Below are positions 21,301 to 36,300 of a stretch of 64,000 nt of DNA, in pieces. A model generated the notes under the pieces. It saw only the letters and a list, made by a program, of their open reading frames with translations, did not search any database and was not told the DNA's origin. A program made the translations under genes and the position numbers. Positions within the stretch are counted from its first letter, which is position 1. Every line of letters begins with the position of its first letter. The DNA comes from Trichostrongylus colubriformis (lineage: Eukaryota > Nematoda > Chromadorea > Rhabditida > Trichostrongylidae), in contig OZ022259.1 of the NCBI GenBank assembly GCA_963978905.1, positions 47,634,727 to 47,698,726 on the forward strand, read 5' to 3'.

Positions 21301-24300
21301 CCTAATTTCATTTTTTGCCTAGGGAATATATGAACGACATAATGAGATGGTCCGACGTAGAGATTCTCTTATGCGCATTCATCATTTCTAGGATGTGGTC
21401 CCACCCATACCAGCTTAACAGTCCCAGAGTACCGTGGCCAGTAGACCCATTTGGAAAACATAACGAAAAGGGGATTTGAACATTGAGAAGCCTTCGAGGG
21501 GATGCTCAGAGAATTTAGGAATCAGCCAGTTAAAGCCACCGGATTCCCTTCCTTCACAGGAACAACGGTCCCCAGTCCCTGGGTAACTAACTGCATTACG
21601 CGGGTTGTTCGTATGTCTCGGCCATTTCAAAGCTGTCGATCATTGCCGTCAATGCGGTCGTCGTTTCCTGATTCGCTTAAATGAGCGGTCAGCCATTTGC
21701 CATTCGCATTTCCGTCATGCAAGCCCTCCCACGCCCGCACAGCTAACGTTCGCTTTGTTCGTTAACTGAACGTCACGGCTGCTGGCCAGATGGCAGCAGC
21801 GATTTCAATAGCACAACGATGCAATTACTAAGGGAATCTAAGTGGAACTCATCGATTTATCTGCTTTCAGAAAATCGAGCCTTAGCACAGCACAAGGTGG
21901 CAGACGCCCATGGGAAGTGTTAAACCGCGGTGAATGACTTCGGGCAAATTCTGGAGATCGTCTTCACTTGACCCATATCAATAAAAGTAAAAATAGAGTG
22001 CCTCCGGGTTTTATTTTCTTTAGAAGGGTCCCCAGCCTCAGAATCAATCTCTAAAACGAGAAGTCGGCAGTGGTCCCATGCAAATGAGTCGACAGATGGA
22101 CGTGTCGGGCGCTAACGGATAGTGAGATAATAATTCTCATAGGAAAAGTGCTCAAATATGTGAGAGGTCACCGGTAACTCCAACATTGAAGCGAGGGTTG
22201 TAACACGGTCAGTACCATCCTTATGTAACAAAATTTGCAAAAAAGAAGTATGCAAAAAAGAAGTACCAGCTTATTTCAGGGGCTTTGGTATATTCAGCCT
22301 GAGATTTGAGCAAAGAGGTGCCTCTAACCCTTTTTTAGCAATGGCATGACATACATGCTTTAGTTTCTGTGTTATGTGTTTTGTTCTTTGCTTCTAACTA
22401 CCCTACTGTTGCCGGATTTGAAGACGCACCATGCGTGCCTAGTACATAATTAAATAAATAAATAAATAAATAAATAAGTAAATAAATAAATAAATGAATC
22501 GATAGGCAGTTGGCAACACCGCTATTACCCTGAACCGAGCGTAATTTCCTATAGAACAACCGTGTGTATGTTTCTGAACAGAATTGGAGCTAATGTTGGG
22601 CTAAGAGTAGAGATAGTCGATATTGTGGTACATATACATGGAATGCACTACAAAATATGGTAACTTCACAGAATCCTGCTACAGGGATGCTGAGATATGG
22701 GCAAAATTAGTAATAAGTAAAATATCAAAAAATAACATCTAAAGAATCAGTTATATAGCCTTCATCTTAGGAACATTCAATGGCGAGAGGACTTTTTCTG
22801 TGCTGCAAGTGCACAGTTGCTCTCTGCCTTGAATGTATTTACTTCGACAACACCGACAGCAAAATTCAAGTAAAGTGCTAACCTCTCGATTTCCTTCTGC
22901 TGTTGTTGATTAGTAATTGCCGCCAGATATCTCATAATAATCTTACTGGTTTCCGTTTTCCCAGAGCCAGATTCTCCTGTAAAATTTGAAGCTTCAATTG
23001 TTGCTTCTGAATTTCCAATCGATTCCTCTGTGATGATCTCTTCTACTGAGCACGTTTCCCTATTCGTGCCACTCATAGCTCAACCCCGTCTTCACCACTA
23101 AACGTGCCTCTAATTTGCTACCCTAACCCAACTCCAATCCCAACCCACTGATTTTCCATGCATTCGTTGAAGGCTTGGGCCGTGTTTGGATGTGGCTGCG
23201 TTTACAGACAGAGAGGCAAAGTGGCACGGGAGAGGTGCAGAGGCGACGCAGACGACGAGGCAGGCTGGCATAGGCGGAGACGCAGAGACAAGCAGCCATG
23301 TCCTGTCGCGGCCACCGCAGAGTATGAACGCGGCCTCACAAGGATCTCGAACATGATTTGAAATACGTGTGCACCCACACTTGATTTTCTATTCTCCACT
23401 ACACTCCCTCGAAGGGCTTCAATCGCTAGTCATCTATCTCACTTGACGCACAGTTAGCTCTGGGGGGCTACCACCATTGCATGCCGAGTCAGCCATTCCC
23501 CTACTTCCATCCGCTGACCCGGTTGGGTAAGAATAAATGCACACTCCAGGATTATTGGAGTATTAGAGCTCTCGCCGGTCAGATAGTTCGACCCACAGCC
23601 AGTAGGCTGTACCTTAAAGACATCATTAGGGGTAAGGCAGCAATGGAGAAATCCCTACAAGAAGTCCCTCACGTTGTAGTTCTGGGCCTAAGATGGCTAT
23701 CTGTGGCGAAATCCCGGTGAAAAAGCGTCCCTCTGAGCTGTAGAAACGCCGCAAAACCCCGCAAACGCACTTATGTTCCGCCTCTTGACAGGTTAATCCC
23801 GCCTCCCGATGACGTGTTCTCGATTGACTGGGGTGAGAGCGGTCAGGGAGATGAGGCAAGATCGAAGGTTTTGCGGCTCGCTTTCGCAGTTTTAGCTTGA
23901 AGCTCACTCCAAACAATAGATGCTGTCATAATTCCAAGCATTCCCTTGTGTTTACTTGGCAACATGCCAATGAAAAACTAGATCAGATTACCCGCGTATT
24001 GACGGGAAGGTCGTCCACGCCTAAAACCAACGGTGGAAAGGGGGTCCCATTTCTCGGGTTTTTGGCCATTTCCATCCGTTTTTTCTCCACTGTTCTGTTA
24101 CTAGACATCTCGACTTCCATATGCACTATTTCTTTTACTTTTCGTCCGACTTTCCCCTAATGATGCCTTTAATCGAGGCGTGGGTGTCAGTTCCTGGTAC
24201 GTGGAAAGCCAAAGAAGCAAACGCAGCAGCGCGGGCCCGCCCACCTCACACGTGATTGTTGGCAATGATGCTGTCAACGGTGGCAACAACGTGGCAAATG

Positions 24301-27300
24301 AGACCTTCGATTTGTGTGATAAGATAAGATAAAGAAGCGAAGCTAATGATAAAGGAAACGTTATCGTGAGGAAACAGGTCATATCCCAGAGCTCCTTATG
24401 ATACCATCCAGCGGAAGCTGTTTCAAAAGCCTGTTTTCACGCGGTAATCTTGTCCAAAACCAAATCTCAGGAGGCCTTTTTTTTTTCGAGGACTTCTTTC
24501 AGATTTTTCTTTGTCGACGTAATCCCTAGCACCTCTAACTTCATAATTCAGCGCTTTATCCCACTCAAAGTGATCCTGGAATGTGCCTTGAAGTTCAAAG
24601 TGTTCAGTCACTGACTCTAAAGGTTCTTTCTCAATCTATAGCAATTACTTTAGTTCAAAATGCATAGAAAAACTTTTCTTTCATCAACACATGCCCCTTA
24701 GTCTCTTTACAAGAGAAGCGTGACCTAAATGCGATCGTCTTGGCCTTCTATGAACACCTTTTCTTGGGAGTTCTCTGATCATCACGGTATATGAACAGAA
24801 TGATAACCGAATACTTACTGACATCATCAACCCTATAAAGGTCCTGTTAAAATCATTACCCGATATGACAATACAGGAATCTCGTCCATAGCGTTTCATC
24901 GAGCGATATGCAGAATCGGCGATCGCGAACACATGTGGAGCACGCTCGTAGATTTCACGTCCCTGTAGTACAGTCATAGCACTTTCAAAATGATTCTTGA
25001 ATATATTGGGTACGGGGGTTCGCTTAGGGGTACAGAGGGCATCAATGCGAGCGATACGATCGCATTACTGTTCTACGCGTTCCATTTGGATGACAAACGG
25101 TTTCTGATTAATCGGCATTCACTTACAATTAAATAACACCATCCGTTGGGTTTGAAGGCTAAGAGATTATATCACCTATGATTTTATCACGCTCCCGGGG
25201 TCAGCAGGGCAACATGTTTGGGCTTACTACCTCCCCCCCCCCCCCGGAACCACCCGATGATAGGACCCCCCACAAGATGGGTGACGTTGTTGGTGTACTA
25301 TAAAGTACGCCTATGAAAAAGCTCATTTTGTCGATTCACAGTGCTATTATCCAGAACGAAGCGTTACTATCTATCTACGAAAAAGACCATTTGACCGCTC
25401 CCACAATAAAAAAAGCAGCCTGTTGTGGATTCATCAAGGATTTTACTCTCCAAAATACGATCCCCGTCCCGAATTCCGTACCCCGTGCGTGACTCTGTCG
25501 GCACTTCATCCTCCAGCATTCTTTCATAAAGTAAACACGCCTAAGCACGCGTTCATACTTTGCAGTGCCGGCGGCAAGGCGTGGCTGTGTATCTCCGCGT
25601 CTCCGTGGTGCCACCCTATCTCGTTGCTTGTGTCTTCTCTGCACCTCCCCCGTGCCATTCTGTCTCGCTGCCTGTGAGCGCAGTAACGCCCTGCCGGCGC
25701 AAAGTATGAACGCGACCTAACAAATTATTGCTACGAATTAAAATAACGACAGAGTTGGACAGTTAAACCATCATTTGAACAAATTACATCGAAAAAAGTT
25801 CTCATAATCAATAATGATTTTTTGAAAATGTTTGGGCTTAACTGCTTCTTGCGCCTCTTCAAAAATGAACTGGAATGTATGAAGGGGTTCCTTCGTTGTT
25901 TGGTTTAAGAATTAGGCAGTTTCGAGCTGAAGAAGAGAACAACATTTCTTTCTCGTGATGCAGTAATTCTATTTTTTTTTACACAGTAACGTGCAACTTT
26001 GGGATGTGAAGAGTTCACCAACCCTGTACTTTTCCACTGTATCGCGTTCATAGATCGGTAGATTACGATACGGATTCACAGCAATTAACACTTCTCCGAT
26101 ATACGTGTATAGTCTGCCTTTCGAGAACCTGGAATAAATAATAATTATCAAATATTTATTTATTTATTCAATAGTGGTCAATAAAGTTGTTCAGTCATAA
26201 GTTGTTCTTTTGCAAATGCTTGGAAGGATCGCATTCAGCTTTTTCACGCTATGAAAGGCGCCGCTGACTACTGTTTTAGTCGGTGATTTTCAACAATTTT
26301 AATTTTTATTGCCTTCCGAAATTTTTGAATCCATCTTGTTATTATCCATCTTGGCGTATAATTTTAAATACTTCGAAACTTGTAGGCTAGGTCATTGTAG
26401 GCACAAGAGGATCAACTCAGAAGCTGATTATCACGAAAGTTCCAGAAAACTTCTCTTTGCACCTTCTTGTTTTTGTTCTCTTGCTATAAATATTAATACT
26501 TTTGTTCTATCCGTTATTTTTATTCTCACCACTGACATCAAAATTGATTCAATTATTGCTGAATATTTGATGGATATCTTCCAATATTCAAAAAAAAAGC
26601 AAAATATCCAGAAAACACGTTCTATCCTAGCAATTGAGCGCCATCTATAATTACAGCCTTTGTATGCATACTGCATGCTGTATTTCACGAAAATTTAACT
26701 CATTGCAACGTTTACCTTCAGTTGGTTTTTTCTCGGTAAATTATAATTGAAGGCTCAGCAATGGTTTGTTTCGCACTTCGCCTACGGTTGCGATACACCT
26801 TCCTTCATTACCTCCATCAAGATACCTTCAAAACATTATTCTGGGAAAGATCGTGCTGCATGTAGTCCATTTAATAATTCTCTTTAAATTAGCTAAACTC
26901 GATCCTGCCTCCTTCAAATTCATCGAAATTTTCCCTCGTATTCTTCGAGGCATCTCACTCTTGGGACCCCTGCTGCGATTCTACGACGGGCTGCGTGACC
27001 ATGGACGACCTCGCTCGCGAAACAGCCAGTTACAGAAGTAAAAAAATTTACGGAAATCGAGTTAGGACGCTTGTATGTTTTATGAAGATTTCAATTCATC
27101 CCCAGTTCTTTCATCAGACAATTCGTGGTCCTCCTAACAAGCTGTGGCTAAAATTCTAGCTTTAGAATGGGCAACTTTCATGGAAGGTGGATTAATGGCT
27201 AAATCAACTAGTCGATTTTACTTTGAGCTAATTACCAGTTACTACAAGCAGCAATACTAGGAACAGCTGCTTTCACCATCCCTTCAGCGAGAAAGTCATG

Positions 27301-30300
27301 CATAACTGGTCTTCCTTCATGGAGGGGATGAAACCGCGACCAGCTGCTATCCAACGACTCGATGGGGTGAGATTCACTGTTCGCGCACATGATTAATGCA
27401 ATCGTAAACGGGCCAATTCAACTCGACCTAATGCCATTCTAGCCTCATACACCTCAACTAGACGTTCCCAAATTGCTGTTTCCCACAGAACGAATGTCAC
27501 AATGATCTAGTAGGAGCCCAAATGAACCGGTTACGTGGAACATTTATGGCTTCAATCCAGAAACAACTCAGCTGAAAGCCTCGCATGAATGAATGGGGAG
27601 AGTGGATCGCAAAAGTAGGGTCGTATAGGTGGTGAATTTAGTGGGTCATCCACTGAGCCTTGTAAATAAATTTCAGGTTTCGTTTTAGCGCAAATTGATC
27701 GTGAATATTTTGACATTGCACCCACGTCACTAGACCCAGGGTACACCGAGAGTCGAGGATTTCTCGACAGCGGGGTCGTACTTGACAAGATAGGAGGGTG
27801 AGGGTCGTGCCTTCAGAGGTCGGCGATAAGCACTAAAATCTTAATTTTCAATAAGCAGATGAGAAGCAAAGGGTATTTCATCGCAAATCCATGTGACAAA
27901 TTTAAACTAAATATCTTTGCTTCAGGAAAGGATATATAGCAATAAAAGCATTGCATCTATGCAATGCTTTTATTGCTATATATCCTGCAGCAGTTACTGG
28001 TATTGTAGAGGTTAAAAAAAAGGGGGAGGGGTCGTATTTGGTCGCCGTATAGGGGGGGGGGGGGATCGTACAGAAGCGGCTATCTCCCTCGACACTTGGG
28101 AGTGCCTTCTTTCCATCGTAAATCGTTTCATTGGAATCCAATCCGAATAGTATAACTCAGTTGAGAATCCAATATAGGATTCATGGGTTCCCAGCTGGAG
28201 GGTTTATTGCGTTTCGGTTCCCGACTTTCCAAACTTCTTTCCAACAGAGAATTTTTATCAACCCCCACCGCAGTTCACACCCAGGTGTCGAGGAACATGG
28301 CCGATCCAGTACGACCACCCTTGAACGGGGACCCAAGTACGATTCCCTGAACGGGGACACAAGTACGACCCCCTCTCAACATCTATATAAGCTCTACAGG
28401 ATCAGTAACTATTGCCAAATGTACAGTAACTCTAAGTAATCGTTGCTGAGCTCTGCAATTACGACCCCCATCCTCGTGGAATACTACCCCCTGTGGAGGA
28501 ATCCCAAAATCCCGGTGTACCCTGCCTAACCGTGATCCAGAGTTTGAAATTTGAAAGCGTGAGAACAAATAGCTTGTTGCATGTCCCGTTTTCGACGATT
28601 CTTCAAGTGGACTCTAGCGTAGTGAAAAGTCTTTCGCCTACCCTGCCCTGATCAATCATCACGCCGGTTCTCGTCATAATCCTCTTTAACTCGACACTGT
28701 CACCGTTTGAATGAGTTTCTTAGAACGGCGCTAAAAGGAGTGGGAAGAAACCCGTTGCTTAGTGTGTCAACACATCGAAACGAGACGTCAGTAGCGTGGC
28801 TGTCAACTCTTCTGCTCAAACCTCGCGTCCCTCGGTGCGCAGTCCGCGAACAGCTTGACCTCGTTTTCTGCTCAGGTGATCAGCTAATGTGCCAGAAGTA
28901 CGATATCATAAGAGGCAACCCATTAACGTGACCAATAGAGCACCCTAAAATTTTTGAGAACAGTAAAGGGGTGCTTAATTACCGGGGTTGATCTAGAGGA
29001 AACAGTTCATAAAACGTTATGAGGTTGGTGTTGCAATTCAATTACTCCAAATTTTCGCGCCATGCATACGAACCCTTTTCGAATCGCGGCAACATTTACA
29101 TGGGAGCTAAGCGATTACAGAGCATACCAACACAAAATAGCAGATTTTCATATCTGGCATGGAATATTTATGAAAAATAGTGATCAAAGATGCAGCGCCA
29201 CGAACTCTGGACCTGACAGGAACAAAAGGGACCGTTTGAGTGCGCACTCATCCTATGCGACGACTTGCGCAAAGCCTGACAAAAATTAATTCAATCTTTT
29301 CAGTTCTCTTTAGAGAATTCCAGTTTATTTATTTATGCATTTCGTGACGTGCCATCATAAAATACAATGCTGTAGGTGGGACAGGGCAGGCAAGATTGAA
29401 CAAGAAGCATTTCTGATATTAGAAAACTAATTAAATAATTTTATTTACCGACGATGTGTCTATGGGTATTGGAATAAGCATGAGCCGGGCGCGATCCTTT
29501 CGATCGTGCAAGCTTGATGTGGCTTCTCCTGCCTTTGCTCCTTATCTAATTTTCCCAGCTACTTAAAATCAATGAAGAAAAACGAATATTTATCCAATTA
29601 TTTACTATCTAAAAAGTGTCTCAAAATTTCACCCTTTCTTTCCTTCCCCTCTCTCACACCTTTCTGAGCCTCACTGCCAAATCACCTCTTATCTTTCGAT
29701 GTCGGTGTCTGACCTTCTCATGCAATATATTCAAAACGCTCAGTGCACCAGTTAAAAGGCGGCAAGCGGTGTTGGAAAGCGCCGAAATGCGCTTTCACTA
29801 AAGCGCTGCGCAAACATTTCGAACATTTCCGCAACAGGTTTGAAACCACCGTTCAAGTCCAAAATCGATTTTCATTAGAAATCTATGGATGGTGTGAAAG
29901 ATGTTGAAGGTTATTCTTGTAAAGAAAGCACAAAAATCATTCTTGAACTGGTTTTGTTGACCAATCCAGAAATCTTTGTTGCGACAAAATGATAACTACT
30001 GTTCGTAAAGAGCAAGAATGCAGCGATTTGGATTGCTCCGTGTACAAGTCATGTCATTATTTAGTTGAAGGTAATTGGATGGATCACAAGGATAAGCAAC
30101 ACCCCCTAGCTAAATCTCATATTTCAGACGTTCCCTTTTTCCTGGGAGGACGTTTCCAATAAATGAAGTTGACAGCTAGCTTTGAACGGTTAGGCTCGTC
30201 TACTCAACTTTAATCTGATCATCTGTCTTCAAAACAGCAAGTGTCAGTGACTGAAGGGGTCGCGATTGAAACAACTGATAGCCACCTGACACAGCCCAGA

Positions 30301-33300
30301 CAATGAACTGTTCTGTTCTTTCTTCGTTCTTCTGACATTGACATTCCATTGCAAACAAAAAATGAAAAAAATTATACAGACTTCTTGCAAAATAAAAGAA
30401 ATTGAAAGGCTCCGATAAAACACTTTTTCTCATCTTCCTCATTTATCCTTTACATTTACATCGTTATTTGAAAATATCAACTCCAAACCTCACCTATGGG
30501 TGCAGCTAACATAAGTCAAAGCAGCAGCAGGCATACCAACTGAATTCGTTTTATTTTATTTTCACATCTTTCTCTATTTTATAGTTTCTTCTCAGACAAG
30601 GTACTTCGAAAGTATGAATAAATGCAAAGTTTAAATAAATTTTTCATTTTTTTTTCGATTTCATTCGTATTAATTTTTATGTTTTCTGAATTTTTCCGAA
30701 TGAGCAATACCAATTTGATATTTTTGATGATTTCAACGTTCAAATTTTCAGTGGCAAAATTTGTCCGAGGTCGTTTAAACGTGCAACTAACTTGCAACAT
30801 CCGGTGAACCTCTTTAAGTACGAGGCAGACTGAGGACTGTAATCAATCCAGCTGACCATTCCAGTGTAACGAATCGCCTCTTCCCACCGTACTACTTTCG
30901 CTCATATTTAAAATTCCAACCAAAAATTTACGGGAATGTCCTTTGCACGGTGTAAACGTGTCCGCTCGGCAAAACCTCTCGCCAATAAATCTCTTTTTAA
31001 ACGGTCACACTCAAACATTTCCGATGCCCAATTCAGATAGCTAACCAACTCATTATGAAGTTTCAAGGCAATAAAAACAAAGTAATACTTTCCCATTAGT
31101 GGAACCATTTTAATGACTGCTTGCTATAACCCATTTCAGGAGATAAATAATCGGTGCAGCTTCTGCACGGTCAGATATTCATTGATAGGTCTTTATTGCA
31201 GCTGTGCGGCCATCACACATCACATAAACGATGCATTTTTTCGCAGATCGTTCTGGAACACAGCCAAAGTGCCACTTCCGCCGGGCGACGTGGATGACGC
31301 GTGACACGACAAAAAACCAGAGGCTTCCCACTCGGCGACGACTCATTTCTAATCCTCAGCCAAGGACACCCAACATGTGGGCTAAGTCAAGTGTTCAAAG
31401 TTCCATTGGGATCGTTTACCGAACACCCTCCCCCCTACCCCCCACCCCTTTTTATCGAGATCGTATAACTACAGAGCTGCGTCCGTAATTGATACCACTT
31501 CACAGGGGCGACACCCGCAATGTGTACACAAGCCTGCCGAGTGTACCCAAATAAGGGCCGAATACCCAAATAAGGGCAAACAGTGACAACATTCGAGGGT
31601 TAGTATTAGTCAATACATTAAAAGGTTGTTTTATATGATACTTGAGGTAGAAAAGGGTCCATGGTTGCAGTTTGTGTACTTCAAGTGTATTGCGCATTGT
31701 GTGAAAAGGCGGTTTTTAGTCACGAAACATTTGAGAACTTGTTTATTTTACAGTAAGTTTGCTATTGAATGAGGCAAAGAGTATGTAAGGAGACAAATGC
31801 GCAGGTTCAAGGACAGGAACATATGAAGGGCACTGAAAGAAGGTTCACGAAAACGTAGGGACAAGTTTTGATTGAGGTATAGCCGCGGTTATCGCATGCA
31901 ATGAGTAAGGTAGCTATGTTAGGGTAAAGCCACCAACTAAGCTCAATCCTCTTCTATCTTGAGGTCAGCTCTATCCTTCGATAGACCCTTAGGCCGCCTA
32001 TCATACTTTGCGCCGACAGGACGCGGCTGCGTTCACAGGCAGCGAGGCAGAATAGCACGGGGAGGTGCAGAGACGACGCAAGCAACGAGACAGGGTGGCG
32101 GAGGCGGAGACGCAGAGACACGCAGCCACGTCCTGCCGCCGGCACCGCAAAGTATGAACGTGGCCTTACTCTCGTCGTCAATTTGATCGTTCTTACTGAC
32201 CTCCGAAGAGTCGTAGGGTGATCAAAAACTATATCAGGCCCTATTCCTCAGTTTAGGTCTGATCCCCCTCATCCTAGCTTTAGCAATTGTACCCTTGCCT
32301 TTTCTTGTTTCGACGTCAAACCCCACTCATGATAAGGGCTCTAAACAAACACGCACCAAAACTGAAAGAAATTGTAAAACCGTGTACTGACCGCCAGAAA
32401 ATCATCCAAGTGAGTGAAAGTGTTGCAGAGATTCAGCACATACCAAAATTCAGAGTTACAAGGAAGAGATGTATGACGATGCCATCGACTTCTTCGACTT
32501 TCCCTCCCCTTTCCCGTAATCCATTGACCTTTTCTTGCCCATCGTTGATTTTGATTTCCAGAAGAGGAAAACGGAAACACGAAACGAAAAAGGGTATTGC
32601 CTTCTCGAACCCTATGAGTTTTCCCGCTGCAATCCGATTATCGCGGGTCGATGGTTCGATACTCGAAAAGCCATCAAATCATTGAAATGAAGATTTATCT
32701 ATCACTGAACCCAAGGGACGACAGAGCAGACAGCTCGAGGAACCTTGTATACGCTGTTTCTCGAGCAGAGAGGTAACAAGTGAGCGGGGAACAACAACGA
32801 AATTTTCGTTTGTTTTTTTTTCGAATTTTGAAAATCTGTGACTGAACAAAAAAATTTTTGACTCATATGTTATAGTGTGCAACCGAAATCAAGCGCTCTG
32901 AAATTTAAGAGGTATGAAGACGACCAAAATTCAACTGACAAACGGTTTTTTTGAGGATTCTCCAGAAATCACTGAAATTTCCCCAAAATTGCATAAGCTG
33001 TTTACTTAGACTAATTTTTCTGTTAAGCCAACGAGGTTGTTAGGTGAAATATTTACTGACTGCCTGACATTCGACCAGATCATCTTTCTCAAAGGCCTAA
33101 ACGTGACTCAAGATTTAAGATTTTGTCCACTATACCGCCAAACACCTCATCCCCCTAGCGGTTCTGGCGAAAATTAAGGGAAATCTGGAACTTGCTGGTA
33201 TAGTGCAGTGTGGTCGAAAGTTCAGACCGTCAGCAAATATTCCACCTAGCAACCTTGTTGGCATTAGACAAAAAGCTTTGAACTAATATCATTGTCGAGG

Positions 33301-36300
33301 CTTCACGAAGAGAGAAGTCGAAATCTATTTATTTATAATTTCATAACTCCACAAAAATAGCTTGTACCACAGTCAGAAAAATTCCTGATTATCGATTTAA
33401 TTGAAAACAAACAATAAATCACAAAAAGTCTGTTTGCCGACTGATTTTTTGGCTGCTTCTTGGATGCCATCACTGTGCGGTACTAGGTGTTTACCCCTTT
33501 AGTGGGCGATAGCACTATAATAGTTAGGTATGCGCTGATATTTACTATTTACTCACGGTTCGGGAATGCCAGGCGGTATGAATAAGCTGTAGCAGGGCTT
33601 CGTTTACCCCTACTCTTTGATACACTCAAATATTTGTCACTTTACCCTACCCTGACTCATAGTCTATCTGCCAATTATCCATACCCTTCCGGTAGCCCAT
33701 TGAGCGGCCACACCCATCAACACCAAAGGTCAATGCGATAACACTAATTTAATTTGCATGTTGCTCGCTATCCGTGTTGTGGCAACTGAACAAACTCAAA
33801 AAAACGGCCCCAACATGACAGGCCCATTGCTCCAAAAATGGCTCCAAAACTTCTAAATGCTTGAAATGGGAACAAGACACTAAAAGATTTATTCAAATGA
33901 CCTTGAAAGGCTTCATTCCATTCTTCTTTAAACCACCTGGATCCCTGGGAAATGCCTGGCGTTTCACGAACTGATCATAACAATTACTAAGCACCTTTTA
34001 GCCCCGAAATGACCATTTCGTAAGCACATTTTTTCCCAGGGAAGGCAATTTTAACCGCTGTTTCGCAACTGACGTGTAGGATGACTCATTCGATGAAATC
34101 TCGTCGCTCGCCAAAGAAAATTGCAGGCGGCCGGCGAGAATCACATTATGTTTGGACTTTAACGTTGTTTTAAGGTGACAAGGCAACGGACATTTAGCAA
34201 CAAAATGAATTTTAGACAATAATTTAGAAACAGCTCCATCGAATTATTGGAATTCCTACGAAAACGTGGGCGTAGAGCAGTGACAAGAGACGTCATTGCT
34301 TTTCTGATTTACTGACGAATCTCAACCAGTTCATTTAGGCTCTAGATCATTTTAAAGGCAGCGATAGGGGTAATGTGGGTAAGGAGAACTCTTGAACTGA
34401 GTCACGCGAATGAAAGCTGGGGGTATAATAAGACTTTTTTGCGGATTTTCCGATGAGAGAGAGTTCTCTCGGGCTCTATGAGCCGTCTTTTCAGCAGCTA
34501 CCATTTGTTTTATCCTAGCCCGCCCCTCTTTTCGGCTACACCTCCCCCCCCCCCTGCCCCTTTTGAGAATAAACGGCGGGAAGCGGCTCTCCTTTCTGGG
34601 GTTTGTAACCGTTTTATTCCGTTTTTCTTCACTTTCGCGGTGCGCGATTCACCTCTATCACTGCCTTTAAGGGTAATCAGAAAGGTAATCATCTTCTTAT
34701 CAGAAAGACTAGTAAATGATATCGTATAGCCCCCATAACCACTATGTTAGCCCTGGGTACACATTTAACCATCCGTCCTGTTCGAAAGAAAAAGTAAAAT
34801 GCGTGGTGTGAGTTTTGAAAGGATTCACCAAAGCAAACAGGTATGCCGAGCAAATCAAAAGAAAAGCTCAAATCATTTGCGTTAGGCGAAAAAGAAATCG
34901 GTCTTTAGGTATTAGAGACTTCTAATTCTTGTCGAGCCGGTTCAACCGGCTTGACCTACACCCTAATGTTTCACGGTAGTCAACCTCGTTCATGTGCAAT
35001 GAAGCGTTGTCGGCCTCTTCAAGTCGTGGGCATAACTTGTTACACAAACTCGCGTCACGGTAGAAGAGATTCCAGTTATGCAAATTTTGCGCTAATTCCT
35101 CATCGCTGTCGCTCATCTCGGACCACTACCTGAGTGATCATTCGACTTATCGATGGCTCAATATTGATAATCGATATAGATGTGTGGAAGATTTATCAGG
35201 TATAATTACCAGGTATCAGGAATAATTACCGGGTATCAGGATATCACCAGATATCATAATCTATAAATTACCATTATGCGCTGCAGTGATATCAACAGCA
35301 GCATCACAATGCTCTCTGCCTCTAGAAAAAAGTCGATCGACAATTCAATGGGGAATAAATAAATAATAATAATGTGATGAAAACTATAAGTAACCAACAA
35401 TAAATGCCAAGGATAATAAAACATCAAGGATCTACAAAATAGTATCAAAGGACGTTACACGCTCGGTGGCAGTAACCGTTATGGAGCGAACCCTTCGTAC
35501 CGAATACTATGTATCTAGCTTATCACCAAGTATCATCATTTGTCAGTAATTATGCAGCTACTCACAGTGGTCCCCCTAAAACCACCCTAACACGATCCAC
35601 TCTCTTGAAAAAAATTGGCCAATAATCATAGTAGACAATAATTAATACTAAGAATGTAATAAAGTATTATAAGTAAAAACAACAAATATCCTGAATAAAA
35701 TGTAGACATTCTACAAAATAGTATTAAAAAGTATTGTACGCACAAAGTTAGGCAATCATTCCGAACAGAAACCTTCACTGTGACGAAGGAGCTATATTAA
35801 AAATGGCAAAATTAATACTAAAGCAAAGGAAAGGTCCTCGGGTGGCTTTTTATTTCATGTTCCCTGTTGGTCGGTCGCCGGTTCCTATATTTCATTTATT
35901 TTTCGGATGGATGAGTAGTTCAGATCAGTTCAGTGGAAAGTGGTTGGAAACTAATTAACTCGACTATGTTCGATCCTAGATATCGCGTGAATGAGAGTGG
36001 CGCCTGTTCACGCCGTGCCATTGCCCACAGACTCCCTGTCCACAGCTTGCAATGCCCTGTGACTCAAGGCCTACTATAAGTTAGTGGAAAGAAAGGACAT
36101 ACACCCATTACATAGAGGTTGTCAATAGATTCCTGAAGAGAACAGGAACCTACTTGAAAGCTAACCATTTACTATCGATTTTTTTCAGGAACGCACCATG
36201 CATCCGTTTCTTGCAAGGATCCGTGATCATAAAAAGATGCTTGCTAGGTCCATGCAGTGGCTATCCGACTAGAGAAAGGCTTTGTACTCAACGAGAAAGA

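Larger units (their letters stand above)
18148..22882 (-). other. Myosin intron 4 (about 4.7 kb)
   Basis: It contains a nested pair of TA-flanked transposons (18,284-19,884) and an AAAT microsatellite (22,451-22,497). The part from 19,890 to 22,440 has no recognisable gene or repeat. Confidence 0.8.

Noticed and set aside
25423..25677. Paired 84- and 89-residue frames on both strands.
   Set aside because: They run through a family B MITE.
28131..28439. A 102-residue plus-strand frame.
   Set aside because: It covers short internal repeats (AACGGGGAC, AGTACGACC) with no protein-like pattern.
32287..32685. A 132-residue plus-strand frame.
   Set aside because: Its first half looks mildly protein-like, but no domain or splice partner was found and the second half is basic low-complexity.
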